Source: Solimonas sp964507195 | Lineage (GTDB): Bacteria > Pseudomonadota > Gammaproteobacteria > Nevskiales > Nevskiaceae | Reading direction: 5' to 3' | NCBI GenBank assembly: GCA_964507195.1 | Contig: CAZDPA010000002.1 | Span: forward strand, 1-64,000 | Length of the DNA stretch: 64,000 bases | Part shown: in pieces, positions 27,994 to 37,389 of the stretch | How the letters are laid out: each line of letters begins with the position of its first letter | How positions within the stretch are numbered: the stretch's first letter is position 1 | Made by a program: the position numbers and the translations under genes | The notes under the pieces: model-generated | What the model was told of the DNA's origin: nothing | Database searches by the model: none | The model's input: only the letters and a program-made list of their open reading frames with translations

Positions 27994-29088
27994 TTATTGC
28001 TCGCCTGCAGGCGGCGCCTCTCCCGTGAGAATGCGAAACAGAGGCTCATTGATGTAGTAGTTGCTGCGTCCAAACTTGCGCTTGAGCAGCAGCCCATCTT
28101 CCGCCAGCACGTCCAGATAGCGCGTGGCGGTGATACGGGAGACCTCAAGGTCTTTCTGCAGGAACTCGATTTTGGTGTACGGAAACGAGAACAGGTTGTT
28201 GATCAGGTCTTGGCTATAGAAGCGGTGCTTGGCACGGATACGGTGCTTGTACTCCAGCAGCAGAGTCCTGATGCCCTGTATCGTCGTGATGCCTTCGGCC
28301 GCAGTCTTCTCTACGGCATCGAGCATGTACAGCACCCAGTCTTCCCAGGCGTCTTGGTCTCGTACAGCTTGCAGCTTCCCGTAGTAGTCGACTTTTGTGC
28401 GCACGATGGCGCGGCTCAGGTAGAGCACTGGAATGTCCAGCAGCTTTTCCTTGACCAGGTACAGCACGTTGATGATGCGACCGGTGCGGCCGTTGCCGTC
28501 GTAGAACGGGTGGATGCTTTCGAACTGATGATGGATCAACGCCATCTTCACCAGTGGATCGGCGTCGAATTGCGCGGCGTCGTTGATGAAGCGTTCGAGG
28601 TCGCCCATGAGGTCTGGCAATAACTCTGGCGAGGGGGGCGTATAGATAACGCGGCCCGCACCATCCTTGAGTGTCGTGCCTGGCAGCTTGCGATAACCGG
28701 GACGGCTTTGTTCGAGCGCCGCCTGAATATCCAGGATGTGGTTGCCCGTCAGAAGCGCAGATTCGCGGACTGCCGAAAATCCGATCTGTAGGGCGTGGGC
28801 ATACAAGTGCACTTCCTTGGTGGCGGCACTACCGGGCGCATCCGGAGCGCCGTCTCGGAAAAGCTCATCATGCGTGGTGACAATGTTCTCGATTGCCGAA
28901 CTTTCCTTGGCCTCCTGCAGACCCAGGGTGCTAATCAAGATGGCCTGATTCGGGATCGAGGCGACCACACCCTTCAGTTCCGCCAACTGGCGGTTGGCCG
29001 CGACCAGCTTCTTAAGCACTGCCGGCGTTTCGAACCGGGCTGGGTTGATGGCTTGCGCAAGCGACCTGGGCGGTGAATAAGTGCTCAT
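27994..29088 (-). CDS. Fic family protein (AMPylator-type) with C-terminal winged helix
   Basis: 364 aa from the ATG at 29088, preferred over 29148 because GGGGG stands about 8 bp upstream and the extra 20 residues are not conserved-looking. The Fic motif HPFYDGNGRTGR carries the catalytic His. The N-terminal inhibitory motif is ESSAIENI, with Glu placed to block ATP as in class II Fic proteins. The C-terminus (FPYTKIEFLQKDLEVSRITATRYLDVL) is a winged helix. It probably AMPylates or otherwise modifies a protein and is controlled by its own inhibitory helix. Such proteins often travel with mobile DNA, as here. Confidence 0.92.
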   Translation of the reverse strand: MSTYSPPRSLAQAINPARFETPAVLKKLVAANRQLAELKGVVASIPNQAILISTLGLQEAKESSAIENIVTTHDELFRDGAPDAPGSAATKEVHLYAHALQIGFSAVRESALLTGNHILDIQAALEQSRPGYRKLPGTTLKDGAGRVIYTPPSPELLPDLMGDLERFINDAAQFDADPLVKMALIHHQFESIHPFYDGNGRTGRIINVLYLVKEKLLDIPVLYLSRAIVRTKVDYYGKLQAVRDQDAWEDWVLYMLDAVEKTAAEGITTIQGIRTLLLEYKHRIRAKHRFYSQDLINNLFSFPYTKIEFLQKDLEVSRITATRYLDVLAEDGLLLKRKFGRSNYYINEPLFRILTGEAPPAGEQ

Positions 29089-29108
29089 TTTTGAGCCCCC
29101 GTGAATGA

Positions 29109-29149
29109 CGTGTATAGTTTTTGCCACTTTTGTATGCACGTTATACACG
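29109..29149. promoter_or_regulatory. inverted repeat upstream of the Fic gene
   Basis: CGTGTATA (29,109-29,116) and TATACACG (29,142-29,149) are perfect inverted copies, with a further TGTATA at 29,153. The Fic protein has a C-terminal winged helix, so autoregulation through these sites is plausible. Confidence 0.4.
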
Positions 29150-29261
29150 ATATGTATAGCTTCATGCCGTGCTGCGATGGACTGTTACCGCTGATCCAGG
29201 ATTAACCAACCTGCACTGCTCATGCTGAATCGCTGGCCATACATGGCAATGCATCTCGATA

Positions 29262-29335
29262 CAAGAACATAGATTGACTAATGTTCTTGTAGAAAAGAAC
29301 ATTGTGGCTCTATTGTTCTCTCATATAAGAACGTT
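29262..29335. promoter_or_regulatory. clustered GAAC-type operator repeats before mobile mystery protein A
   Basis: CAAGAACAT (29,262-29,270) and ATGTTCTTG (29,281-29,289) form a perfect 9-bp inverted repeat. Related half-sites AAGAACATT, TTGTTCTC and AAGAACG follow up to the start codon at 29,336. The density and placement suggest autorepression by the helix-turn-helix protein encoded next. Confidence 0.5.
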
Positions 29336-29821
29336 ATGGCTGTCGGCACTCAAACGATCCAGCGAGAGCATCTGCGAAAGCAGATCTCGAAGATCGCCGC
29401 CTTGGCGGCGCTAAATCGCCCACCGTCGGGGTGGATCAACACCGCGCGCACCGCACTGGGCATGTCTGGCGCCGCGCTGAGCAGGCGCCTGGGCGGCGGC
29501 CGTACCTTGGCGGCCAATCTCGAACACTCCGAGAGAGAGGATCGGGCCACGCTCAGAAGCATGCGCGAGGCGGCCGAAGCTATGGGCTGCCGTTTCGTCT
29601 ATGCGATCGTTCCGCCCGAGGGGCAGTCGATCGAAACACTGGTCGAGGCTCAAGCGCGGCGACGCGCAACGCAACTCATCCGGGAAGCGGCCGTGCACAT
29701 GCACCTGGAAGCGCAACAGCTCGGTGAAGAAGATGCGCGAACCGAGCTGGAGCGCATCACCTGCGAGCTGCAGCACCATCTGCCACGTGATTTCTGGGAT
29801 CAGGATCAACGTGATTGCTGA
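29336..29821 (+). CDS. mobile mystery protein A
   Basis: 161 aa matching the mobile mystery protein A family: N-terminal REHLRKQISKIAAL, the PPSGWINTARTALGMSGAALSRRLG helix-turn-helix-like block, and MREAAEAMGCRFVYAIVP. Family members are DNA-binding partners found in pairs with protein B (a Fic-domain protein) in mobile regions, and are thought to act as antitoxin-like regulators. No clear ribosome site precedes the ATG. The B gene starts at a GTG at 29,811, overlapping the end of this one. Confidence 0.88.
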   Translation: MAVGTQTIQREHLRKQISKIAALAALNRPPSGWINTARTALGMSGAALSRRLGGGRTLAANLEHSEREDRATLRSMREAAEAMGCRFVYAIVPPEGQSIETLVEAQARRRATQLIREAAVHMHLEAQQLGEEDARTELERITCELQHHLPRDFWDQDQRDC

Positions 29822-30035
29822 ACCCGCTGGCGCGACCCCGCTCGATCCAATCGAGTTTGAGGGTTTGCGCTTCAAGCACGTCCAGACACGCGGCGAGCTC
29901 GACTGACTGGAACAGGCCGACATCATTGATAGCCTGCGCTGGATGAGCCGGCAGAAGAATCCATACGTGCTGTCGGAAGCGTTCGTCTTTTGTCTTCAAA
30001 CGCACGGCTATCGCAGCTTGGACACTTCATCCTGA
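29811..30035 (+). pseudogene. mobile mystery protein B remnant (Fic partner), nonsense-mutated and truncated
   Basis: From a GTG at 29,811 the frame reads MIAEPAGATPLDPIEFEGLR and then KHVQTRGELD, the usual start of mobile mystery protein B. A TGA at 29,904-29,906 interrupts it, and the same frame continues LEQADIIDSLRWMSRQKN, so the stop looks like a CGA-to-TGA change. After about 40 more residues it ends at 30,033-30,035 without the Fic motif, so most of the protein is missing. The A partner is intact. Confidence 0.75.
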
Positions 30036-30048
30036 TTGCCCCGACGCG

Positions 30049-30396
30049 CTAGTACTCAACCCACTCAATCTCGTAGCCCCAGGCCCGGGGTTCAGCACCA
30101 CAGCGAGCGCAAAACGGGAAGTCGTTCGCGGTGCGCCTGGCAAAACCAGCAGCGCACACGACGCACGTTCGATCTGTCAGTCGCTGTGCAAGCGCAACAG
30201 CGTCCCCGAGCTTCTCGTCGCCGCCATGAACGCTCAATCTGCCTTGTTCTATTTTGAAGCCGACCGTCTCTACTCCGAGTCGTACACCCTCCCTCAGCAC
30301 TGCCATGACAAACCGGTGCCATGCCACGGGCCAGTGCGACTTTCGATCCAGTCTCACGCCCACTCGCGCCGCTTCGTCATAGAGATCGTCGTTCAT
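30049..30396 (-). CDS. small zinc-ribbon protein of unknown function
   Basis: 115 aa starting at 30396 (MNDDLYDEAARVGVRLDRKS). Two CxxC pairs (CVVC and CARC, about 20 residues apart near the C-terminus) form a probable zinc ribbon. Its ATG overlaps the stop of the preceding membrane protein gene (ATGA), so the two are translationally coupled. No family recognised. Confidence 0.65.
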   Translation of the reverse strand: MNDDLYDEAARVGVRLDRKSHWPVAWHRFVMAVLREGVRLGVETVGFKIEQGRLSVHGGDEKLGDAVALAQRLTDRTCVVCAAGFARRTANDFPFCARCGAEPRAWGYEIEWVEY

Positions 30397-30689
30397 AGAC
30401 CCACAACCAGCAGAACCACGTACATCACTATTCCAACGACGAACGACGCGGCGCCGACGACGATATAGGGCATGGGGTCATTGCCTGATGCATAGCCCAT
30501 CTTCTCGCCCAGCAAACAATGGAAGTTCCAGATCGCGCAGAGCGGCAGCACCGCGAGATCCAAGCCGGCCACCTTGAGCAGGATCATGCACAGGGTATTC
30601 GTGATCAGCGTGTAAACAGCACATTCAACGATCTGATATCGCGTCAGGCGTTCGAATCGCTCAACAATTCCCAGGTCCGCCGCCCTCAT
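30393..30689 (-). CDS. small membrane protein of unknown function
   Basis: 98 aa starting at 30689 (MRAADLGIVERFERLTRYQI). Two strongly hydrophobic segments, near residues 24-60 and 74-98. The frame continues upstream to 31,199, but that part lacks protein character. Coupled by ATGA overlap to the zinc-ribbon gene. Function unknown. Confidence 0.6.
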   Translation of the reverse strand: MRAADLGIVERFERLTRYQIVECAVYTLITNTLCMILLKVAGLDLAVLPLCAIWNFHCLLGEKMGYASGNDPMPYIVVGAASFVVGIVMYVVLLVVGL

Positions 30690-30990
30690 GAGAACGCCGC
30701 CATGAAGGGAACCAGTGACTTCGTGCTCACATCTGTCAGGGCTGAGGGCGGCGCAGATTCCGGATGGTGCATCGTGATCTCCTTGAATGGTCATTCCAGA
30801 AAAGCACGACTTTTGAATCGAGCAAATTTCGCCGCCGACCAATCCGCTCAACGGCGCAATCAGGGACTGCTGACCCGGCAAATTGGGGCAACCCGGAGAG
30901 AACGAGTCATCTCCCGACAAACGGTGCTGCGCCGCTGTCGGTGCTGAGAATAGGATGGGATCTCTGCAGCGATCTCGGGAACTTGGTTCG
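30690..30990. other. intergenic stretch
   Basis: 301 bp between the divergent small genes at 30,689 (minus) and 30,991 (plus). Nothing recognised beyond the expected promoters. Confidence 0.35.
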
Positions 30991-31230
30991 ATGCTGATCG
31001 GCAAATCGAAGAACGGAGACGGCCCCGACGTGGTCCATCCCGACGGAACGCGCGAGAAGTTCGTCCCCACCGCGGAGGCGATTGCCAAGGTCGCGGCGAT
31101 TCGTCGCGGCGTCACGGTCGGCACATTGCCACCCATCCCCAAGCGTTTACCCGACGTCGTAAGCAATGCGAAGTTCCGCAGGATCGGCGAGCTGATCAAA
31201 CGAAACGCGTACAGCGTGCGCTTCGCGTAA
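30991..31230 (+). CDS. small hypothetical protein
   Basis: 79 aa beginning MLIGKSKNGDGPDVVHPDGT, basic at the C-terminus (FRRIGELIKRNAYSVRFA). Moderately protein-like codon use; no family recognised. Longer starts exist to 30,883. Confidence 0.4.
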   Translation: MLIGKSKNGDGPDVVHPDGTREKFVPTAEAIAKVAAIRRGVTVGTLPPIPKRLPDVVSNAKFRRIGELIKRNAYSVRFA

Positions 31231-31332
31231 GGCTATTACTCAGGATTCCACAGCGGCATATCCCCGAAGAAGCCGAACCCTCTATAGCCGGGCTGGCCTG
31301 AACGGCAGGGACTTCGACAGCCACAGCGAACG

Positions 31333-31539
31333 ATGAAACCCCGCATCAAGCCGAAGCTGACCGTGATCTCCGGAGGTTCCGTCCGAGACGCAATCTGGCG
31401 CGAGCTGATGGAGGAAATCATCCAGCCGCGGGCGCTCGACATCAAGAAGGTTAAGGCGTTGGAAGCAAAGCTCACGCCGAGGGGAAAGCTGCGCTCCGGA
31501 AAGAACGACTCAGAACCCGATGGTCGAATTGAATCGTAA
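31333..31539 (+). CDS. small basic hypothetical protein
   Basis: 68 aa (MKPRIKPKLTVISGGSVRDA at the start), helical and lysine-rich, ending in a polar tail. No family recognised; it could be a small regulator from the mobile region. Confidence 0.4.
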   Translation: MKPRIKPKLTVISGGSVRDAIWRELMEEIIQPRALDIKKVKALEAKLTPRGKLRSGKNDSEPDGRIES

Positions 31540-31684
31540 GAAGACGTTTATGCCTGCCGAGGACATCTTTGTGTAAAGACCACATTGAACGATCTGAAGA
31601 AGCTCCTGTGCACCGAACGAATACACCTGCCGAGCTGCTGTGCAGCAGCCGTCCCCACGCTGGTGCTCCTGCCCGGGCATGGGG

Positions 31685-32467
31685 TCAAACGTCCGGCACC
31701 ACGGGCGCCGAGGCGCCCTGCTCCTGGATCGTCAGGGCCATGTTCACCGGCAGCCGGAGCTGTTCGTAGAGCATGGCTTCCAGAATCCGCTGCTGCCCCG
31801 CATCGATCCCGGCCGAAGCGATGTCGGCGACCTGCACCTCGATGCGCGTCGCCTCGTCGGCTTCGATCAACTTGAGCAGCCAGCGTTCGAAGGTGGTGAC
31901 GCCCTTGATCTCGACCACGAACAGGGCACCGGGCACCAATCCTTGGCGGGTGACACGGCCGGGGCCGGCCTCACCCGACTTCTTCTCGTAGACGAGCGTC
32001 TCGCTCACCCCATCGATCAGCTTCACGCTGAGTGCGTCGCAGGTCGCGGCCGGGAACACGAGGCCATCGGCCGGGATATAGGCGCGGGCCGGACGCTCCA
32101 TGTCGAGCGCACGCATGAATGCAGGTCGCTGCGCCTCGCGCTTGGAAGTCATTTCGCTCCAGACCATCGACGCCGACCGTTCCTCGGCACCCGGCCCGGG
32201 TAGACCGGAGACCCCTTCGGCGGTGATCGGTGAGAAGTGCGGTTTTCCGTTGCGGGCGATCCAGCTGACCATCGCCTTGCCGCTCACCAGCTTGAGCGAC
32301 TCGCAGGACTCGCTGAGAAACGGCGGGGACTCGACGCCACTGCCGGATTGCACCTTCGCCGTCGTCTCGCCGACGACCATGCAGGACAGCGCATGGGCCG
32401 CTCCGGGCGCCAACCAGATGCCGAGCATGGCGAGGGTGCGGATACTGCTCAGCGTGGAGGATGTCAT
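31685..32467 (-). CDS. secreted protein of unknown function, end of TPS/caspase operon
   Basis: 260 aa from the ATG at 32467. The signal peptide (SSIRTLAMLGIWLAPGAAHA) ends just before LSCMVVGE. The frame is open to 32,542 but the extra residues lie before the signal. Two cysteines (SESCESL and ATCDAL) may form a disulfide. It lies 80 bp after the TpsA-caspase gene in the same direction and may be a periplasmic accessory or inhibitor. In cyanobacterial TPS clusters small secreted DUF proteins hold a similar place; that is an analogy only. Confidence 0.7.
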   Translation of the reverse strand: MTSSTLSSIRTLAMLGIWLAPGAAHALSCMVVGETTAKVQSGSGVESPPFLSESCESLKLVSGKAMVSWIARNGKPHFSPITAEGVSGLPGPGAEERSASMVWSEMTSKREAQRPAFMRALDMERPARAYIPADGLVFPAATCDALSVKLIDGVSETLVYEKKSGEAGPGRVTRQGLVPGALFVVEIKGVTTFERWLLKLIEADEATRIEVQVADIASAGIDAGQQRILEAMLYEQLRLPVNMALTIQEQGASAPVVPDV

Positions 32468-32547
32468 AGCCGATATGCCTTCATGGTCGATGTGCCCGGC
32501 AGGAGTGACGGACGGGCCAGATGCGAGAGAACTTTCATGCAAAATCC

Positions 32548-35500
32548 TTACCGGAATGGGATCGCCGGCGCAGAGGGCTTGCGATGTTCGAACAGGAAGT
32601 CGCCGCCACGCTGGTGGCCGGCATCGGCGGCGGCCGCGTAGCGCGGCAGCTGTGGCAACTTACGCTCCACCGCGATGCGTATCGGGACGAACAGCCGGGC
32701 GCCGGCTTCCCAGCGATTCACGGCTCGGAGCTGCTCGACCAGATGCCAGGCGAACACCGAGTGCCCGTTGCTGCCGCTGTCGGCGACCGGCTCGTCGGAA
32801 CCGGAGGTCATCACCGCGACGGTGCGCCGGTCCAGATAACTGCTGGACTCGGGCCCGGCACCGCCGGCATCGATGTCCTGCGCAGCGGCGAAGCTGCCGG
32901 AGTAGCAGCTGTCGATGATGACCGCGACCTGGTTCGACTGGATCATCGACAGCCAGCGCGACACGTCAGCGTTGGAGATCCAGCCAGCGGCGTCGCTGGC
33001 GCTCGCATCCGCGGGAATCCAGTAGCCGCGTCCGGTCTTCTCGACCAGCTCGCCGTGCCCGGCAAAGTAGATTACCAAGCTGTCGGCCTGGTCCATCTCC
33101 ATGGCGATCCGGTTGAGCGCCAGCACGATCTCGCGCCGGCGCGAATTCTCAAGCAGCTCGACCTCGTAGCCCAGTTGCGCCCGCAGCGCCTCGCCGACGA
33201 GGCGCGCATCGGGCACGGCGCTGGTCAGCTGCGGAATCCTTGCATCGGCGTACCGGTTGACGCCGATCACCAGCGCCCGCTTGCGGGCGATCTGCGGGAC
33301 TGCGGCGTCCAGTGCTGCAGTGCCGGGCTGAGCGTCGCGTCGCCGTCCGGCCCGCTGCTGGACCTGCTGCGGCGTCACGATGCAACGGTCCCACTCGTCC
33401 TCGCGCACGGACACGCAGGGCGCAAGGTCTGCCAGTTCTGGATCGCTTTCGAGCCCCGGCAGCGCCGGTGAGAGGATGGTGTCCATGATCGCATCGCGCT
33501 CGTCGAGCACGGCCTGGACCTGCTCACGGCCCAGCTCGTCCAGCGGCACCGCACCGAACTGCAGATCGCCATCCGCAGGATCGCCCCGGTCCTGCGGCAA
33601 GTCCGCAGGACCGGGCTGCAGGGCGCGGATCACGGTGTGCTCGATCGGGCTGCGCAGTGGCGGCGGGGTCTGCGTCGGCACGGGAGTGGGCACCGGCGTC
33701 GGGACAGGTGTCGGCACCGGCGTCGGGGCAGGCGTTGGCACCGGAGTGGGTATCGGCGTCGGGACTGGAGTGGGAACTGGCGTGGGTACCGGCGTTGGTA
33801 TCGGCGTCGGGACGGGCGTGGGAACGGGTGTCGGCACCGGTGTAGGGGCTGGCGTCGGGACCGGCGGCGGCGCGGGAGGTGGCGGCGGCGGCGGCGCGGC
33901 CTTGCCGATGACCAGCTGATTGGACAGATAGCCTGCGGTCAAGTCAGTCGCGCCGAGGATCGGTGCATCGAATGCGCCGACACGCGTCGCGTAGCCCAGC
34001 ACCGGCAGCAGTTCGCCTGGGGCCTGCACGTAGCCTCCGATGTACGTCACCTGCACATCGCCATCCAGCGTCGCCTGACCGCTGACATCGAGCCGATCAA
34101 CTATCACGGCGCTGCTCGCGTCGATCGCCAGCACGCCGGAATCGGTCTGATTAAAGTCGCCGCTGATCAGCAGCGATCCGTCGGGTGCGAGGGTGCCATC
34201 GTTGACCAGGCTGCCGCCCGGCACGGCGATCTCGCCGCCGCCGGTGATCGTGCCTGTCACACCGTTGCTGAATCCCGAGGCAACCGTCAACAGCGAGGTG
34301 TCGTCGATCTCGACCCGATTGCGATTGACGAGTGCGTGATTGGTCACCGAGATCACGCCGGTGTTGATGCTGCGGATCGTACCGTCGTTGAGACCGATGC
34401 CTTCGATGTCGATCGTCGCGCCGTCGGCCCGTATCAATCCTGTCGCGTCGTTGTTCCAGGTGCCGTCGGAAATGACCATCGTCGCGCCGGCATCGGCAAC
34501 CAGGGTTCCGGCGTTGCCCGACATCCTCCGCAGCCGCAGCGAGTCATCAATGGCATTCACCGTGATGCCGGCACCGATGCGCATGGAGTCGGCTGCCGAG
34601 GCTCCGATCTCTGCCTCATAGCTGAGGCCGGAATCCACACCGAGATTGGTGGAGATGATGGTGCCGGAGCCGCTGACCAGCTGTTCGCCGCCACCGCGCA
34701 GCTCGATGCGTCCACCGGCAGCTGGCGCTGCCACGCTGTCGGTCAGGAGCTGGACCGTGGAATTGTTCAGCGCCAGCCCGCCGAACACCGCCAGCACGCT
34801 GTCGGCCTCTACCGTGGTGGTCAACCCTGAACCAAGAGCAACGTCGGTGAACACGGCCTCCGTTCCAGCCGCTGCGCGCCACTCGCTGGTGCCCGCGCTG
34901 CTCGTGATCGTGCCACCGGTGAGCGCGCCGCCGGAGAACAGCACGTCACCGATGCCCCGCTCCAGCGCGGCATTGGTGTCGTAGATAACACCCGTGTTGT
35001 TCCACAACCCGCCCGTTCCAACCTCGTACACGCCGCCGGCTGATCGTCGGACTGTGCCCAGATCTGCGGTGCTGAACGCCGAGCGGAACGAGATCAGTCC
35101 GCCGTTGGCATCCAGTGCCCCGTTGTTGTCCCAGTCCCCGAACATCAACACCGTCCCGCCTGCGTTGGCGCGAATCTGCCCGGCACTGTTGACCCACACT
35201 GTGGCGGGTGCGAGTTCGTTGATGTGGATGGTTCCGCCGTCGGCAACGATCAGGCTGTTTCCGAGCTGCACCAGGCCGGTGATGTACAGGTCGTTTGCCT
35301 GAGAGCTGATTGTCGGCGCGCCCCCATTGAAGATGTTGACCGTTGCACCCGCAGCTGCCGAGATGAATGCGCTGTCGGCTATCGCACCACCGCCGAAAAT
35401 GCCCGAGACGATCGTGCCGCTGCCGGTCAATCGGCCGTCGGTACTGCCGGGACCTCCTGACGTACTGTCGAGAAACAGCAGCGTGCCGCCGATTTCACCC

Positions 35501-37389
35501 AGGCCGACGTTGCTTGCAAGCTGCAGCGTTCCGTCGAGCTGCAGGTCGTCGACAACGCTCAACACGCTGTTGGCGGGAACCGTCATCGTCGTCACACCGG
35601 GAAGCACGACGTTCTCGAAGGTGACGTTGGCACCCGCTTCGATGCCAACCGCAATCGCCACGCCCGAAAACAGCCGGGCATTGCGGATTGCGGAGCCGTT
35701 GGTGATGTCCAGCGTGCCGCGGGAGATACTCACAAGACCGGTGTTCGTGGCGCTCCCGCTCTGACCGAGATCGAGCGTCGCATTGAGAACCGTACCTGCG
35801 CCCGGATTGATTCCGTTGAAGTCGGGCCGCAGCGACAGATCCAGCCTGCCGCTTGCGCTGGTGTTCAAGATATCGGCGTTGATGATGATGTTGTTCGTCG
35901 CCTCCAGCTGCAGCCGTGCATCGCCGCCGGCGGTCTTGACGATGTCGTCCGCGATCGTGATGTTGCCGGGCTCACCCGAAACGCCGGCTGTGGTGATCGT
36001 CACATCGGTGCCCAGGTCCAGCGCGGCTTCGATGTCGTCGCGGTCGATCGTTGCGCCGGTGTTGTTGGACCGGAAGAAGTCCCCCGCCGCATTGACGCCC
36101 TGGGTGATGTTGAGGGTCGGCAGATCGGCAATCGTGATGTCGAAAGGATCGATCAGCCAGGTGCCCGCGAGCCCGCTGGCCGCGCTGGCATCGGGCGCTG
36201 TGCCGATCAGCAGTCCCCCATGCGATGAGGTTTCGATGAACCCGCCGTTGCCGCCATTGGCGCCACCGCGCGCCGTGACCGGACCCAGTGCCTGCGTATC
36301 GGTGGCCGACCACAGCAGGATCTCACCGCCGTCACCGAGAACGGTGGCGTCCGCACGCAAGGCTGCTCCGGCTCCGATGTGCAGTGAGCTCGACATCGGC
36401 GCCGGCCCGTCAGGCGTGGCCGTCAGGATGCGGCCACCGCCCAGTGCGCCCGACGCATCGACGACCGCGCCGCTCGATATCGTCACTGCGTTGCCCAGTA
36501 GCTTGATCGTGCCGCCGGTCCCGGTCACGCTGCTGGCGTCGACCGTCCCCCGCACATCCAGCGCGTCGGTGGCAGCCAGCACGATGCGCCCCTGCCCGTC
36601 GAGCTGCAGGCTATCGGCTCGCAGCAGGCCTTCGGTGTTGACGACGCCGCCGTAGACGTCGATCTGTCGTGCCTCGACCTGGCCATCGGCATGGGCCACG
36701 CCATCGGCCAGCGGCACGCGGAAGCTCAGGTTCGGCAGACCGGTGTCCACCAGTTCCACCGAGTTCGCCGCCAGCAGGCCCACCTGTCCGCCCGGTGCAG
36801 CAATCCGGCCGCGATTGTCGATGTCCGGCGCCACCATGAAGATCTGCCCGCCGTAGGGCGTCGTGATCTGGCCCGCATTGACGATGTTGCCCGCGCCGCC
36901 GTCAGCGGCATCCAACGCGTAACGGCCGCTCGAAAAGTCGGCGTCGCTCAGGTGCAATGACGACGCCACCAGGCCGCCGACATCGATGCGCGAACCTTCG
37001 CCGAACAGGATGCCGTTCGGATTCACCAGCCAGACGCGGCCGTTGCTGGTCAGGCTGCCGAAGATCTGGCTCGGGTCCTGGCCCAGCACGCGATTCAGCA
37101 CCTGGCTCTGCGCGTTGTCCTGCTGGAAGTGCACGCCATGGCCTGCGGCAATCGAGAACGACTGCCAGTCCAGCACCGCATTCGGGCTGGTGACCAGGTT
37201 CATCTGCTGGCCTTCGATCGTGCTGCTCGCCGTGCCGTTGACGATCTGCATCCCGGTTGGCAAGGTCGTCGCCAGCGCACGCACGGGATGGAGTGCGATG
37301 GTGCCGGCCAGCAGCAGGCGCCCGAGCATTGCGCTCGCCGCGCCGCAGCCTCCCGCAGTGGATCGGATGTCGGGCGCTCGCATCGTCAT
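32548..37389 (-). CDS. TpsA exoprotein with C-terminal caspase-like peptidase
   Basis: 1,613 aa. A signal region (residues 1-40) is followed by the filamentous-hemagglutinin TPS domain (about 41-175) with WLVNPNGILFGEGSRIDVGG, the TpsB recognition signature. Residues about 180-1,150 are repetitive beta-helix material. A proline-threonine linker of VPTP-type repeats covers about 1,166-1,243. The C-terminal 240 residues are a caspase-fold (C14) domain: RKRALVIGVNRYAD, catalytic His in YFAGHGE (near 1,443) and catalytic Cys in DSCYSGS (near 1,491). The start overlaps the stop of the TpsB gene (ATGA). A secreted protease displayed on a beta-helix stalk is the straightforward reading. Confidence 0.9.
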   Translation of the reverse strand: MTMRAPDIRSTAGGCGAASAMLGRLLLAGTIALHPVRALATTLPTGMQIVNGTASSTIEGQQMNLVTSPNAVLDWQSFSIAAGHGVHFQQDNAQSQVLNRVLGQDPSQIFGSLTSNGRVWLVNPNGILFGEGSRIDVGGLVASSLHLSDADFSSGRYALDAADGGAGNIVNAGQITTPYGGQIFMVAPDIDNRGRIAAPGGQVGLLAANSVELVDTGLPNLSFRVPLADGVAHADGQVEARQIDVYGGVVNTEGLLRADSLQLDGQGRIVLAATDALDVRGTVDASSVTGTGGTIKLLGNAVTISSGAVVDASGALGGGRILTATPDGPAPMSSSLHIGAGAALRADATVLGDGGEILLWSATDTQALGPVTARGGANGGNGGFIETSSHGGLLIGTAPDASAASGLAGTWLIDPFDITIADLPTLNITQGVNAAGDFFRSNNTGATIDRDDIEAALDLGTDVTITTAGVSGEPGNITIADDIVKTAGGDARLQLEATNNIIINADILNTSASGRLDLSLRPDFNGINPGAGTVLNATLDLGQSGSATNTGLVSISRGTLDITNGSAIRNARLFSGVAIAVGIEAGANVTFENVVLPGVTTMTVPANSVLSVVDDLQLDGTLQLASNVGLGEIGGTLLFLDSTSGGPGSTDGRLTGSGTIVSGIFGGGAIADSAFISAAAGATVNIFNGGAPTISSQANDLYITGLVQLGNSLIVADGGTIHINELAPATVWVNSAGQIRANAGGTVLMFGDWDNNGALDANGGLISFRSAFSTADLGTVRRSAGGVYEVGTGGLWNNTGVIYDTNAALERGIGDVLFSGGALTGGTITSSAGTSEWRAAAGTEAVFTDVALGSGLTTTVEADSVLAVFGGLALNNSTVQLLTDSVAAPAAGGRIELRGGGEQLVSGSGTIISTNLGVDSGLSYEAEIGASAADSMRIGAGITVNAIDDSLRLRRMSGNAGTLVADAGATMVISDGTWNNDATGLIRADGATIDIEGIGLNDGTIRSINTGVISVTNHALVNRNRVEIDDTSLLTVASGFSNGVTGTITGGGEIAVPGGSLVNDGTLAPDGSLLISGDFNQTDSGVLAIDASSAVIVDRLDVSGQATLDGDVQVTYIGGYVQAPGELLPVLGYATRVGAFDAPILGATDLTAGYLSNQLVIGKAAPPPPPPPAPPPVPTPAPTPVPTPVPTPVPTPIPTPVPTPVPTPVPTPIPTPVPTPAPTPVPTPVPTPVPTPVPTQTPPPLRSPIEHTVIRALQPGPADLPQDRGDPADGDLQFGAVPLDELGREQVQAVLDERDAIMDTILSPALPGLESDPELADLAPCVSVREDEWDRCIVTPQQVQQRAGRRRDAQPGTAALDAAVPQIARKRALVIGVNRYADARIPQLTSAVPDARLVGEALRAQLGYEVELLENSRRREIVLALNRIAMEMDQADSLVIYFAGHGELVEKTGRGYWIPADASASDAAGWISNADVSRWLSMIQSNQVAVIIDSCYSGSFAAAQDIDAGGAGPESSSYLDRRTVAVMTSGSDEPVADSGSNGHSVFAWHLVEQLRAVNRWEAGARLFVPIRIAVERKLPQLPRYAAAADAGHQRGGDFLFEHRKPSAPAIPFR
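33672..33895. repeat. degenerate 12-bp tandem repeat coding a Pro-Thr linker
   Basis: Many imperfect copies of a 12-bp unit (plus-strand GTCGGCACCGGC-like) encode a VPTP/APTP/IPTP linker between beta-helix and caspase domain. Copy number is likely to vary between strains. Confidence 0.8.

Noticed and set aside
30985..31010. GGTTCGATGC as a tRNA T-loop
   Set aside because: No acceptor, D or anticodon stems around it; it lies at the start of a small coding frame.
33672..33895. CRISPR-like regular repeats
   Set aside because: Units are 12 bp, contiguous and coding for Pro-Thr; there are no spacers.
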